Positions 7,902 through 17,700 of a stretch of 43,345 bases of DNA are shown piece after piece. Position 1 is the stretch's first letter; every line of letters begins with the position of its first letter. The stretch is from Sphingobacteriaceae bacterium. GTDB lineage: Bacteria; Bacteroidota; Bacteroidia; B-17B0; Aurantibacillaceae. Location: positions 1 through 43,345 of the forward strand of contig JAHEYG010000020.1 in the NCBI GenBank assembly GCA_023251725.1, written 5' to 3'. The translations under genes and the position numbers were made by a program. The notes beneath the pieces are model-generated. The model was not told the origin of the DNA. It saw only the letters and a list, made by a program, of their open reading frames with translations, and made no database searches.

Positions 7902-7957
7902 TACCAGTAACCAGAAATAAATAACCAGTAATTAATAACGAACAACCAAAAAACAAA
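7902..7957. repeat. heptad-phased A-rich spacer, AANNNNN with CCAGT copies
   Basis: AA dinucleotides recur every 7 bases (7909, 7916, 7923, 7930, 7937, 7944, 7951), with CCAG following at 7904, 7911 and 7925 and diverged units between. The tract ends just before the ATG of paralogue B at 7963. The period is exact though the unit has decayed, which matches the perfect heptads at 265-344 and 40301-40342. Confidence 0.7.
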
Positions 7958-7962
7958 CCAAT

Positions 7963-8985
7963 ATGAAAAAAATCTACACTACAATTTTAGCGGCCATTTT
8001 AGTAAATGGTTTAGATGCACAAACTTTAACTCAAGCAAATCACGCACCGACTATAGGCGATGTTTTTAAAACCACCGATTGTGGAACCGTTGGAATTAAT
8101 CCTGGGGCAAATGGTGCAGGTGTTACCTGGAATTTTTCAAGTATAAGCATTGGTACTATAGTTACTAATTATACTTGTGTAACAGTAGCCAGCACTGGAA
8201 GTACAACTTCTTTTCCTTCGGCAAGTGTTGCAGTAAGCGCTGGGGTTGGAAAAAATAGTTTTTATTCTTCAGTACCTTCATCATTAAGTTATTGGGGTGG
8301 TGATAATGCATTAGGGGGGCAAACGGCGGTACTTACCTATTCGGCACAGGCTATTCATGCAAAATATCCAATGACATTAGCTACAACAACAACAAGTATT
8401 GTGGGAGGATCGGTTGCTGTACTTGGGCAAACCGGTAATTTTAATGGAACTGTTACGGCAACAGGCGTAGGCACAGGAACAATAATGCTCCCTGCTGCTT
8501 CGTTTGGCAGTACTCTTAAGCTTATTTCTTCATTAACGGCCACTGCCACTGTTACTTTAATAGGAAATGTTAACATTAATCAGATAAAATATGATTTTTA
8601 TGCGCCTGCTTTTAAGTCTGCGTTATTTAGTATTTCTACCTCTACTGTTGTTTCATTATTAGGAACAACAACAGAAACGCTTGTAACAGTGAACTCCAAT
8701 TATGCTTTAGGTTTAAAAGATAATTTGAATGAAGTTTCAAATCTTAATTTTTATCCAAATCCCGCTAAAGGAAATGTAAATGTTAGTTTCAATAATGCTA
8801 ATGGAGAAAATGCTTCTTTTGAAATGATTAATGCTATCGGACAAACCATTAAAAAAGATAATTTAGGAAACGATAAAGGCGAAACAAAACAAAATATTAG
8901 TTTAGAGGGCATCGATTCAGGAATTTATTTCATTAAATTATATGTAGGAAACGCTGTTGAGGTAAGAAAAATAACAGTTCAGTAA
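7963..8985 (+). CDS. secreted T9SS cargo protein, tandem paralogue B
   Basis: A 340-residue homologue of the preceding gene, with the same order of parts. The signal peptide MKKIYTTILAAILVNGLDAQ is followed by TLTQANHAPTIGDVFKTTDCGTVGINPG, a beta-rich Thr/Val/Gly core with SYWGGD, and a type A T9SS sorting domain (NFYPNPAKGNVNVSF, then SGIYFIKLYVGN, ending RKITVQ). The sorting domains of A and B are nearly identical (both share ENAS-EMINA-GQTIKK and SLEGIDSGIYF) while the cores have diverged. That is consistent with tandem duplication followed by core divergence or CTD homogenisation. A strong hairpin terminator follows at 9007-9038. Confidence 0.8.
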   Translation: MKKIYTTILAAILVNGLDAQTLTQANHAPTIGDVFKTTDCGTVGINPGANGAGVTWNFSSISIGTIVTNYTCVTVASTGSTTSFPSASVAVSAGVGKNSFYSSVPSSLSYWGGDNALGGQTAVLTYSAQAIHAKYPMTLATTTTSIVGGSVAVLGQTGNFNGTVTATGVGTGTIMLPAASFGSTLKLISSLTATATVTLIGNVNINQIKYDFYAPAFKSALFSISTSTVVSLLGTTTETLVTVNSNYALGLKDNLNEVSNLNFYPNPAKGNVNVSFNNANGENASFEMINAIGQTIKKDNLGNDKGETKQNISLEGIDSGIYFIKLYVGNAVEVRKITVQ

Positions 8986-9006
8986 AATATCAATTCACCA
9001 ATAAAC

Positions 9007-9038
9007 AAAGCCTTCCCCGAGCAATCGGCGAAGGCTTT
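9007..9038 (+). terminator. hairpin terminator after the T9SS paralogue pair
   Basis: The perfect 9-bp arms AAAGCCTTC (9007-9015) and GAAGGCTTT (9030-9038) enclose a second 4-bp stem CCGA/TCGG (9017-9020 and 9025-9028) closed by a GCAA loop, a GNRA tetraloop. The outer A/T pairs provide the U-rich side. It would work in either direction, but the only gene ending here is on the plus strand. Confidence 0.85.
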
Positions 9039-9150
9039 GCTCATTAACAACCGCCGTTCAATAAATAGGCTCTCTTATCCTCCGAAAAACATAACTTTCG
9101 ACGAAATAAAACTTAACTTTATACGTTAAACTATAGGTAAAATCAGCTAA

Positions 9151-11178
9151 TTGAAAAAGGTTTTAGTAATATTAATTTCTTTCATTTTTTTAAGCACACA
9201 CTTCGCCAAACTTAGCGCGCAGGTTAATGCTCCCGATTTGAGATGCATTTCTTGTAATGCAGCGGGTGATTTAACCCTTACGTGGATTGTACCTCCCGAC
9301 CCGAGTGCGCAGTTTTTTAGCTATGAAATTTATCATTCTATTGCTTATGGTGGTCCGTATACAATAGCAGGAACCGTAAATACCCGAACCATTAATACAT
9401 TTACTCACCTAGGGGCAGGCGGTAATGTTCAAAGCCAGTTTTACTATGTAATTACTAAATGGGGTGCCGCTGGTGCAAGCGGATCAACTGCCGTTGATAC
9501 ATTAAAATCTATTTTTTTAAATCTTACCAATACAAGTGGCGTTGCCGGTTTAAGTTATAATAATTTGCATACTCCTAAATTACCAACTTCATCAGCTAAT
9601 TTTAAAATAAATCGCGAGTATCCAACGCTTACCTGGACCAATATAAAAAATACCACTGCATTAAATTATAACGACACTGTAACTATTTGTACCGCCATTT
9701 TAAAATATCAAATAGAGGAGAGTGATGCGGTTGGTTGCGTTTCTTCATCCAACATTCAAGCCAGTTTATTTAAAGATCTCACGCCTCCTAAAAATGCTTT
9801 TTTAGATTCGGTAAGTGTAAATGCGGGCGGACAAACTTATTTAGGATGGAATCCTTCGCCTTCCGGAGATTGTACCGGTTATGTTATTTATCAGCAAAAT
9901 GGAGCTGGTGCATGGATTCCTATTGACACAGTTTACGGACTTAATAATACGGCTTATACAACTACTAATACCACTTCTAATAACAGCAGCGTAAATTATT
10001 GTATCGCCGCTATTGATAGTTGTAAAAATATTAGTCCCTTAGGAACCGCGCAACAAACTATTTTCTTAAAAGCGAAATACGATTTGTGTGGCCGAAGTGC
10101 ACAGTTAACCTGGAACAATTATCAAAATCTTCCATTGGGTATTTTAAAATACAATGTGTATTGTTCGGTTAATGCCGGCCCTTATAATTTTGTTGGTTCA
10201 ACCAACTCGAATTCTTATACGCATGGCGGTCTGGTTCCAAGTAAAACGTATTGTTATGTGGTAAGAGTTTTTAATGTACCGCAGGTTATTACCTCTACTT
10301 CGAACTTATCTTGTTTTATTGCTTCGGCGCCACCGGCAACTTCTTTTGTTTATGTAAAAACTGCTACTGTGGCTTTTGCACAATACATTAATGTAAATCT
10401 TTTTAGTGATACCTTAAAACCCTGCAAAGGATTTAATTTGTATAAATCGGATGATGGGATTAATTTTAATATTATTGCGTTCTTGCCTTATTCGCCCAAT
10501 GGTTTTTCGGCGTATTCGGATGTGGACGTAAGGCCGAGCGAAAAAAATTATTTTTATAAAGCCGAAATTGTCGACAGTTGCGGCAATTCACGTTATATGA
10601 GCAACACGGGTAAAACAATATTATTAAAAGTTAAAAACGACAATACTTTTATTTTCAATAATAATTTATCGTGGGATAATTATTCGAGCTGGTTAGGAGG
10701 TGTGGCCGGTTATAATATTTTTAGAGTGATAAATGATAGCGCTCAAGTGGCGCCGGTTGATTTTGTTCCGGTGGGAACCACTACTTATACCGATAATGTA
10801 GAAGATGTTTATCCCGAAAGTGGTAAAATTGGTTATTTTGTTCAGGCAGTTGAAAATTTTGGTAATCCTTATGGATTTACAGATGCCAGCGCTTCTAATG
10901 TGGCCTATTGTTATGTTGAGGCCACTGTATTTGTGCCAAGCTCCTTTGCGCCTAAAGGAAAAAATAATATCTGGTTGCCTAAATCACAGTTTGTAGAAAA
11001 AAGCGATTACAGCGTAAGAGTGTTCAACCGCTGGGGTGAACAGGTATTTGATACCGGTGAAGATAATAAAGGTTGGGATGGTTCTAATATGGAAAGTGGT
11101 ACTTATGTTTATTTAATTGAATACAGAAACGCCCGGGGCGAATTCGTTCAATTAAAAGGTACAGTTACAATGCTGTAA
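9151..11178 (+). CDS. large secreted protein with FN3-like repeats and T9SS type B (gliding motility-associated) C-terminal domain
   Basis: A 675-residue exported protein. It must start at the TTG at 9151, since an in-frame TAA lies immediately upstream and the sequence then reads as signal peptide MKKVLVILISFIFLSTHFAKLSAQ. The body consists of several fibronectin type III-like modules, recognisable by repeated patterns such as LTWNNYQNLPLGILKYNVYCS, YVIYQQNG, GFNLYKSDDG and GYNIFRVIND, each with paired cysteines nearby. The C-terminal 85 residues from about 590 are a type B T9SS sorting domain: VFVPSSFAPKGKNNIW, SVRVFNRWGEQVFDT, GWDGSNMESGTYVYLIEY and ending LKGTVTML. It is probably an adhesin or surface-layer protein. 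The type B domain normally requires a PorP/SprF-type partner, which is not nearby. Confidence 0.88.
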   Translation: MKKVLVILISFIFLSTHFAKLSAQVNAPDLRCISCNAAGDLTLTWIVPPDPSAQFFSYEIYHSIAYGGPYTIAGTVNTRTINTFTHLGAGGNVQSQFYYVITKWGAAGASGSTAVDTLKSIFLNLTNTSGVAGLSYNNLHTPKLPTSSANFKINREYPTLTWTNIKNTTALNYNDTVTICTAILKYQIEESDAVGCVSSSNIQASLFKDLTPPKNAFLDSVSVNAGGQTYLGWNPSPSGDCTGYVIYQQNGAGAWIPIDTVYGLNNTAYTTTNTTSNNSSVNYCIAAIDSCKNISPLGTAQQTIFLKAKYDLCGRSAQLTWNNYQNLPLGILKYNVYCSVNAGPYNFVGSTNSNSYTHGGLVPSKTYCYVVRVFNVPQVITSTSNLSCFIASAPPATSFVYVKTATVAFAQYINVNLFSDTLKPCKGFNLYKSDDGINFNIIAFLPYSPNGFSAYSDVDVRPSEKNYFYKAEIVDSCGNSRYMSNTGKTILLKVKNDNTFIFNNNLSWDNYSSWLGGVAGYNIFRVINDSAQVAPVDFVPVGTTTYTDNVEDVYPESGKIGYFVQAVENFGNPYGFTDASASNVAYCYVEATVFVPSSFAPKGKNNIWLPKSQFVEKSDYSVRVFNRWGEQVFDTGEDNKGWDGSNMESGTYVYLIEYRNARGEFVQLKGTVTML

Positions 11179-11286
11179 TCTTTTTAAATTTCTTTCGTTT
11201 ATAAGTATTGAAGCTAGTCGCGTTTTAAGAGCGGCTGAATCTTATTTTTGTTAAGAGTAAAAACGAAATAAAATAGTGAGTTTTTT

Positions 11287-11389
11287 GAACAAGCGAACAA
11301 TAGAACATTTGAACAATTGAACGTTCGAATTTCGGTGGATTAATTTATTTAGCCGTTCAACGGTTCAACGTTCGAATGTTCAATTTTTT
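11287..11389. repeat. octad GAAC / GTTC inverted array with following T-run (possible terminator)
   Basis: GAAC recurs at exactly 8-bp steps (11287, 11295, 11303, 11311, 11319, with GAAT at 11327). After a spacer of about 20 bases the complement GTTC recurs at 11355, 11363, 11370 and 11378. The two arms can pair in several registers, and the right arm runs into a T-run (11383-11389). It lies between the type B secreted protein and the vWA protein and may end the former's transcript. Confidence 0.75.
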
Positions 11390-11418
11390 TTAAATATTTT
11401 ACAAACTAATTGCATTCG

Positions 11419-12825
11419 ATGCTAAAATACATTTTCATATTTTTTATTTTTATTTTTCCTTCGCGGGATTTTGCTCAGCAAAAAAAGCTAGCACAAATTA
11501 CCCGTGTGTTATTTGTGTTTGATGCTAGTAACAGCATGATTAGTAAACACGGAAACTCCACCCGAATACAAAGTGCCAAAGATTTATTTTATAAGTTCAT
11601 CGATAGCTTGAGCAAAAATAAAACCATGCAGTTTGCTTTACGGATGTACGGACAAACCACGAAATATCCTCCGGGCGATTGCAACGACACTAAATTAATT
11701 GTGCCGTTCAGTAAACCTGCTTCCCGTAACGAAGCTGGCGTAACGGCAGGCAGGAATAATTTAGCGTTGATAAAACAAAAAGTAAGCGAAGCTATTCCCA
11801 CCGGTATTACGCCCATTGAACATTCATTAACCGAATCGGCCAATGATTTTCCGGATAACAAAGCAGTCAACATGATTATTTTAATTACCGATGGTATTGA
11901 AGAATGTGGCGGCGATCCTTGCAAAGCCCGACAAAAATTAATGGAAAAAGGAATTGTGTTTAAGCCATTTATTATTGGGATTGGATTATCGCCCGAACAA
12001 ATAAAAACATTTGAATGTGTAGGAAATTATTTTGATTACGACAACACAAGTACCTTCTCAAACATTTCGAATATAATTAGTCAACAAAAATTAAATAAAA
12101 CCAGTACACAGGTTAATTTACTCGATATTAAATCCAATCCTACCGAAAGTAATGTGAACATGACCTTTTACGACGTAAAAAAAGGCGAATACGTTTATAA
12201 TTATATGCACACTTTAAATTACTCGAACAATCCCGATACATTATACATTGATGATTATCCCACTTACAAAGTGGTGGCGCACACTATTCCCCCGACCGAA
12301 AGCAAGGAAATAAAACTAACGGCCGGCAAACATACCCTTATACCCATTGACGCACCGCAAGGGTTTCTGGAAATTACCCGGCCTGTAGGAGTTTATAATT
12401 ACAACGAAAAAGTTAAATGTGTTATTCGCAAAACAAATACCATGCAAACTTTAAACGTCCAACAAATAAATACATCCGAAAAATATATTGTTGGCGACTA
12501 TGATATGGAAATTATAACTTTGCCAAGAATTTACATTAATAAAAATTCGGTTGAACAATCTAAAACAAAAACCGTAGAGATTGCAAGTGCCGGCATGTTA
12601 TTTGTAAAATCATTAGAAGCAGGTGATGGAAGTATCTTAATGGAAGGGATAAAACTGGAATGGGTGTGTAATTTAAGCAGCGGCACTCAGCAAACATATT
12701 ATTTACAGCCCGGAAATTACCGGGTAGAATGGCGGTCAAAAACATTAAAAGGCAGTATTTATACTATCGAAAAAAAGTTCTCTATCCGGTCCGATCAGCA
12801 AACCAATGTAGAGTTGTATAGATAA
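11419..12825 (+). CDS. secreted von Willebrand factor A domain protein
   Basis: A 468-residue exported protein. I choose the ATG at 11419 (MLKYIFIFFIFIFPSRDFAQQ, a signal peptide) over the TTG three codons earlier. A vWA domain covers about residues 28-225: strand RVLFVFDASNSM carries the MIDAS DxSxS as D35, S37 and S39, and ILITDGIEECGGDPC carries the later MIDAS Asp with a Cys pair. The remaining 240 residues are beta-rich repeats (KLTAGKHTLIPIDAPQGFLEI and similar), compatible with carboxypeptidase-regulatory or Ig-like modules. No T9SS domain or lipobox is visible, so it is probably periplasmic or released. Its role is unknown; vWA domains mediate metal-dependent protein binding. Confidence 0.82.
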   Translation: MLKYIFIFFIFIFPSRDFAQQKKLAQITRVLFVFDASNSMISKHGNSTRIQSAKDLFYKFIDSLSKNKTMQFALRMYGQTTKYPPGDCNDTKLIVPFSKPASRNEAGVTAGRNNLALIKQKVSEAIPTGITPIEHSLTESANDFPDNKAVNMIILITDGIEECGGDPCKARQKLMEKGIVFKPFIIGIGLSPEQIKTFECVGNYFDYDNTSTFSNISNIISQQKLNKTSTQVNLLDIKSNPTESNVNMTFYDVKKGEYVYNYMHTLNYSNNPDTLYIDDYPTYKVVAHTIPPTESKEIKLTAGKHTLIPIDAPQGFLEITRPVGVYNYNEKVKCVIRKTNTMQTLNVQQINTSEKYIVGDYDMEIITLPRIYINKNSVEQSKTKTVEIASAGMLFVKSLEAGDGSILMEGIKLEWVCNLSSGTQQTYYLQPGNYRVEWRSKTLKGSIYTIEKKFSIRSDQQTNVELYR

Positions 12826-12826
12826 A

Positions 12827-12889
12827 TCTCAATACTCATATCTCAATACTCAATTCTCAAATCTCACTACTCATATCTAATATCCTACT
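12827..12889. repeat. heptad repeat (TCTCAAT / ACTCATA)
   Basis: CTCA cores start at 12828, 12835, 12842, 12849, 12856, 12863 and 12870, with decayed units at 12877 and 12884: nine units in exact 7-bp register. The array fills the space between two convergent genes and its last unit runs over the stop codon of the minus-strand gene. Confidence 0.9.
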
Positions 12890-14465
12890 CCAATTTTAAT
12901 TTCGTAAAGCGTTCGGCACCCCTGTTCTCGGTATAAATAATTATTTGTGATTTACCATCGCTCACAAAAATTTGGGTATTGTTGGCAGCAATAAATTGCA
13001 AATTATTTTCTTGTATAGGAGCAAAACAATAATCTTTATTCTCAAAAACAATTTGTCGGGTTAAAGTACCTGTTCCTAAATTAATTTGAGCTCCAATAAA
13101 ATTACTTCCATGTATGCTTCCGTAATATTTTATTTTTTTGGGATCATAATCCCCAAAAGTATTCCCTGTATAATTTTTATGATGGTCGTCGTAAAATACA
13201 TACAAATTAGCTGGGGTACCGTAAACAAAGTAATGCATAAAAATATGCGGGTTGTTCATTCGCATACTGTATCTGAACGGAATATTTTTTACCCAATCAA
13301 TATTATTACTTCCATTTAATTTGGCAACCAAAATATCTTTGTAATCATAATACCAATAAGAAGTAGTGCTTCGTGTACTTGGATTATAATAATAAACATA
13401 TTCTTCGCTGTACTGCTGACCAATTAAATAAATATCGTTTCCAATTTTTTTTACGTAATCAATTTTATAATCAAAATAACCGGGTTGCTGTCGCCTGTAA
13501 GTTAGTTTAGCCAGTAAATCCTCGCTAAATAATTTATTGCTTTTCGAAATTAATTCTCCGGTATCGAAATTGTAAGCGTAGTAAAATACGCCTACATCAA
13601 TTAAATCGCGACCTTGTCGTTCAATAACATCTTTGTAAAAACCGGCGCAAACCAATTCATTATTGTTTTTAAGAAATTCGGCATCGCCTACATAATAATC
13701 GTTGGCAATGGGTAATTCGCTTACCTGAACCTGTTCGGCGTTATTTTTTAAAATACCAATATAAGTTTTGTAAGTAGATCGTTTTTCGCCAAATTGTTTA
13801 CCCAAGGTTCTGAATAAAAAATAAGCGTTGTCATTATTATCTGTTTTATAATCTATCACATCCATAGCCATGTTATTATAAATTCCGGGCAATTCTTTTT
13901 CCGACAATTTTTTAATGTTTTTTGCGTCCATCAACAACAAATTAATTTTTTTAATTTCATTTTTCTCGCGATGGTATTCAGTAATAATTAAAAATTTTGA
14001 AGTGTCTTCGTTAGCTACTACTTTAAACCACGCGTACTGACTTTTATCGGCCGACACCGTTTTTATTTCTTTCAGGTCAGGCGAAAAATCACCATTCGTA
14101 GAAATACTTTGCAGCACTAAACTTTTCCGGTCGGTTTTTTTATTATAGATTTTATAAAAAACACAAATGTTATTTTGCGAAAATAAAACATCCAATATTT
14201 CTGCATTAGCTTCTTCAGGCAGAGGAATGGCTTTAATGAATTCGCGCTTTAAACTCTGCTTATTGTATTTCTCAATATAATAATCTGTTCCAAAGCCTCT
14301 GCTTCTTATCCTGTAAACATAAAAATGCTCTTCATCACCTCCAATAATTTTATTCAGTTTAAAATCGCGATCAGAATATAATTCGGGTCCGTAAGTAACG
14401 GCAATTTGTGCTTCCCCATAAAGGGAAATTAGAATAAAAAAAAACGAAATAAAGTTCTTCAGCAT
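12885..14465 (-). CDS. secreted protein of unknown function, probable beta-propeller
   Basis: A 526-residue exported protein. The ATG at 14465 gives signal peptide MLKNFISFFFILISLYGEAQ. A TTG seven codons upstream is rejected because it lies inside the -7 box at 14484-14491. The mature sequence has repeated beta-strand blocks of about 60 residues with Tyr/Phe-rich strands (EHFYVYRIRSRGFGTDYYIEKYN, NDNAYFLFRTLG, GVFYYAYNFDTGELIS, NDIYLIGQQYSEEYVYYYN). This suggests a propeller or similar repeat fold, but I recognise no family. No T9SS domain is seen. It is divergent from secDF. Confidence 0.7.
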   Translation of the reverse strand: MLKNFISFFFILISLYGEAQIAVTYGPELYSDRDFKLNKIIGGDEEHFYVYRIRSRGFGTDYYIEKYNKQSLKREFIKAIPLPEEANAEILDVLFSQNNICVFYKIYNKKTDRKSLVLQSISTNGDFSPDLKEIKTVSADKSQYAWFKVVANEDTSKFLIITEYHREKNEIKKINLLLMDAKNIKKLSEKELPGIYNNMAMDVIDYKTDNNDNAYFLFRTLGKQFGEKRSTYKTYIGILKNNAEQVQVSELPIANDYYVGDAEFLKNNNELVCAGFYKDVIERQGRDLIDVGVFYYAYNFDTGELISKSNKLFSEDLLAKLTYRRQQPGYFDYKIDYVKKIGNDIYLIGQQYSEEYVYYYNPSTRSTTSYWYYDYKDILVAKLNGSNNIDWVKNIPFRYSMRMNNPHIFMHYFVYGTPANLYVFYDDHHKNYTGNTFGDYDPKKIKYYGSIHGSNFIGAQINLGTGTLTRQIVFENKDYCFAPIQENNLQFIAANNTQIFVSDGKSQIIIYTENRGAERFTKLKLE

Positions 14466-14483
14466 GGGCCAAAATCGAATAAA

Positions 14484-14515
14484 CAAATTTACCCATTATC
14501 CCGGTAGCCATCCAA
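14484..14515 (-). promoter_or_regulatory. putative promoter of the minus-strand secreted protein
   Basis: On the minus strand TAAATTTG at 14491-14484 is a perfect TAnnTTTG box, and TTG at 14515-14513 lies 21 bp upstream. The transcript would start near 14478, a short distance before the ATG at 14465. Confidence 0.5.
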
Positions 14516-14642
14516 AGCAAAAATGAATAAAAAATTCAGCCAATTTTAACGCTCTTCTTATTATTGGAAAAGTCAAAAAAAGAGCCCTTTTTTAACAATT
14601 GGAAGGCTTTAAATAATTAAACATCAATATATTGATTCATTA

Positions 14643-14673
14643 TTGCGAATTAGCTTCCTAAATCATATATTTG
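14643..14673 (+). promoter_or_regulatory. putative promoter of secDF
   Basis: TTG at 14643-14645, a 20-bp spacer, then TATATTTG at 14666-14673 followed by C: a textbook Bacteroidota promoter. Transcription would start near 14680, about 32 bases before the secDF ATG. Confidence 0.7.
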
Positions 14674-14711
14674 CACCCTTATTTTACGAAAAAATTTAAT
14701 TACAATTTATT

Positions 14712-17700
14712 ATGCAAAACAAAGGAGCGATTAAGATATTTGCGATACTACTGGCCTTGGCTTGTATTTTTTACCTTTCATTTACCTGGGTTACCAGAAG
14801 TGTTGAAAAAGATGCTTCTGAATATGCTGATGGTGTGGCCACTTCGGCCAGAAACATGCAGGTGGCAAAAGATTTTGCAAAAGGTAATACCACTAAAGAA
14901 TTAAGTTATACCGATTCTTTAAAAACCAAACTCGCCGACCGTTATTTAGATTCTGTAAAAAATCTTTCGGTTTATAGCTTGGGTTTTACCGGTTATACTT
15001 ACGAAGAATGTAAACGACGTGAAATTAATTTAGGTTTGGATTTGCGTGGCGGGATGAACGTTAGTTTAGAAGTTTCAGCAATTGATTTAATCCGCAATTT
15101 ATCTAACAACAGTGCCGATGTTTTATTTAATAAAGCTCTTGAAGAAACGCAAAAAAACCTGGGAAAGATAAATAATGATGATTTTATACTGCTGTTCGAT
15201 AAAACGTATAAGAATTTGGCGCCTAACGGTCGACTAGCACCTATTTTTATGACCATCGAAAATAAAGGGAAACTTGATTATAATTCTCCCAATGATGTGG
15301 TGATTAAATTTATTCGGCTGAGGGTGGATGAATCGGTTACTAATGCCGAAAAAACATTTCGTTCGCGTATCGACCGTTTTGGTGTAGCACAACCTAACAT
15401 TCAAAAATTAGGATCGAGCAACCGTATTTTAGTGGAACTACCCGGCGTAAAAGATAAAGCGCGTGTGCGTGAATTATTGCAGGGTACGGCTAATTTAGAG
15501 TTTTGGGAAACTTACGAAAATCAGGAAGTAGCTGCTTTTTTCGAAAAAGCGAATGGTAAATTACGAGCCATTTTACATCCCGAAGACGAAATTATTGCAA
15601 AAGATACAACTGTAGTTAAAGATTCGCTGGCTAAAAATACAACAGCAACTGCTCCTTCAATAATGGATGTGGCTAAACCCGCCCGAACCGATGTTCAGTC
15701 GGGCGGGAAAGATTCCACTAAAAAAGATAGTGCAATAAAGCCTGCTATCGCCACCGCTTCTGTTAATCCGCAAGATACCGCTTACAAAAATTTCATGAAG
15801 CGTTACCCTTTGTTCTCGCAAATTGCCCCTTTAAAACCAAGTTTATACAGCGATGGTAAGCAACAGTTTTTTACACCCGGTGCCATTGTAGCTTTGGCCT
15901 ACAGCAAAGAAGATACTGTAAAAGCAAATGCATTTTTAAGAAACGAAAAAATAAGAAGTTCGTTCCCTTCTAAATTAAAATTTATGTGGGGTTCAAAAGC
16001 TAAGGAAGCTAAAAATCAAAGTGGCGAAGTAACCGGTTCGTATTTCGAATTGTTTGCCATTAAAATTACCGATCGCAGCGGAAAAGCAGCTTTGTACGGT
16101 GATATTATTACCGACGCCAGAAAAGATTACGATCAAAAATCAGGCGCGCATCCGTATATCAGCATGACAATGAATAGTGATGCCGCGCAAAAATGGAAAA
16201 ATTTAACCAGAGCAAATAAACCGGAAGGACAAAAACAAGGACGTTGTATTGCGGTTGTAATGGATAATATGGTGTATTCATCACCGCGTGTTCAATCAGA
16301 AATTTCGGGCGGACAATCACAAATTACCGGTGATTTCAGTAACGAAGAAGCCGATGCATTGGTAGCGATTTTAAGTGCAGGTAAATTACCGGCACCCGCG
16401 CGTATTGTTGAAGAAAACATTGTTGGTCCAACCTTAGGAGCAGAAGCTATTAGTTCGGGATTGGTTTCGTTTGTAATTGCATTGATTGTTATTTTATTAT
16501 TTATGATGGCGTACTACAACAAAGCCGGCGTTGTTGCCAACGTAGCGCTCGTTGCAAATATGTTTTTTATTATGGGAATACTCACATCGTTGGGGGCGGT
16601 GTTAACCTTGCCGGGAATTGCCGGTATAGTATTAACTATCGGTTTGGCCGTTGACGCCAACATATTAATTTTTGAGCGTGTGCGTGAGGAATTAGCTTTA
16701 GGAAAATCTGCCGCACAATCAATTAAAGAAGGATTTAAACATGCCATGAGTTCTATTATCGACTGTAACGTAACGCTCGCCATTTTAGCGGTTATCTTAA
16801 TGGTGTTTGGTACAGGCCCTGTTCAGGGATTTGCCACTACTTTATTAATTGGTATTGGTGCTTCATTATTTTCGGCAATTTTAATTACGCGCGTTATTTT
16901 TGAATGGATGCAGGAACGCAAAATGGAAATTACGTTTGACAATAATTTTACACGTTCGGCTTTTAAAAACATATCCTTTGATTTTGTAGCTAAGCGTAAA
17001 ATTTATTATACACTTTCAACTTTGGTTATTATTGTGGGAATTGTATTTTTTGTGAAGAACGGCGGATTTAATTTAGGAGTTGATTTTAAGGGGGGAAGAA
17101 CGTACCAGGTGCGCTTTGAAAAGGACATGAATACCGAAGAGGTTAAAAAATGTTTAGCAAAATCGTTTGAAGGTGCACCCGAAGTAAAAACTTTAGGAAG
17201 TGCTAATCAGGTAAAAATTACAACCACGTATCGTGTTTCTGATAATGCAGCAACAGCCGATCAGGATGTTGAGAATGCATTGGGCGAAGGTTTAAAAACA
17301 TTAAATACAAAATACGAATTGATGCAGCAACAAAAAGTAGGTCCTACCATAGCCACTGATATTGTTTACGGTGCTTACGGTGCTATTTTGTTTTCGTGTT
17401 TATTAATGTTCTTATACATTGTGGTGCGGTTTAAAAAATGGCAATATGGTTTGGGTGCTGTTGTGGCTTTATTTCACGACGTACTAATTGTATTATCGTT
17501 CTACACTATATTCGATGGCATTCTTCCTTTCTCATTAGAGATTGGTCAGGATTTTATTGCGGCGATATTAACTGTTATGGGATACACTATGACTGAAACA
17601 GTGGTAGTGTTTGATAGAATTCGTGAGCGTTTGGCGGATAGCGGCGGTAAAGGCGATCAGCCGGGTGAGGAGAGAAATAAATTAATCAATTTCGCTTTAA

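Noticed and set aside
11410-11418. TTG start of the vWA gene
   Set aside because: It puts HSM before the signal peptide; the ATG at 11419 gives a normal one.
14671-14904. Plus-strand ORF of 77 residues overlapping the start of secDF
   Set aside because: Out-of-frame shadow that begins inside the secDF promoter.
15678-15707. Transcription terminator inside secDF
   Set aside because: No T-run follows and the reading frame continues with all SecD and SecF motifs.
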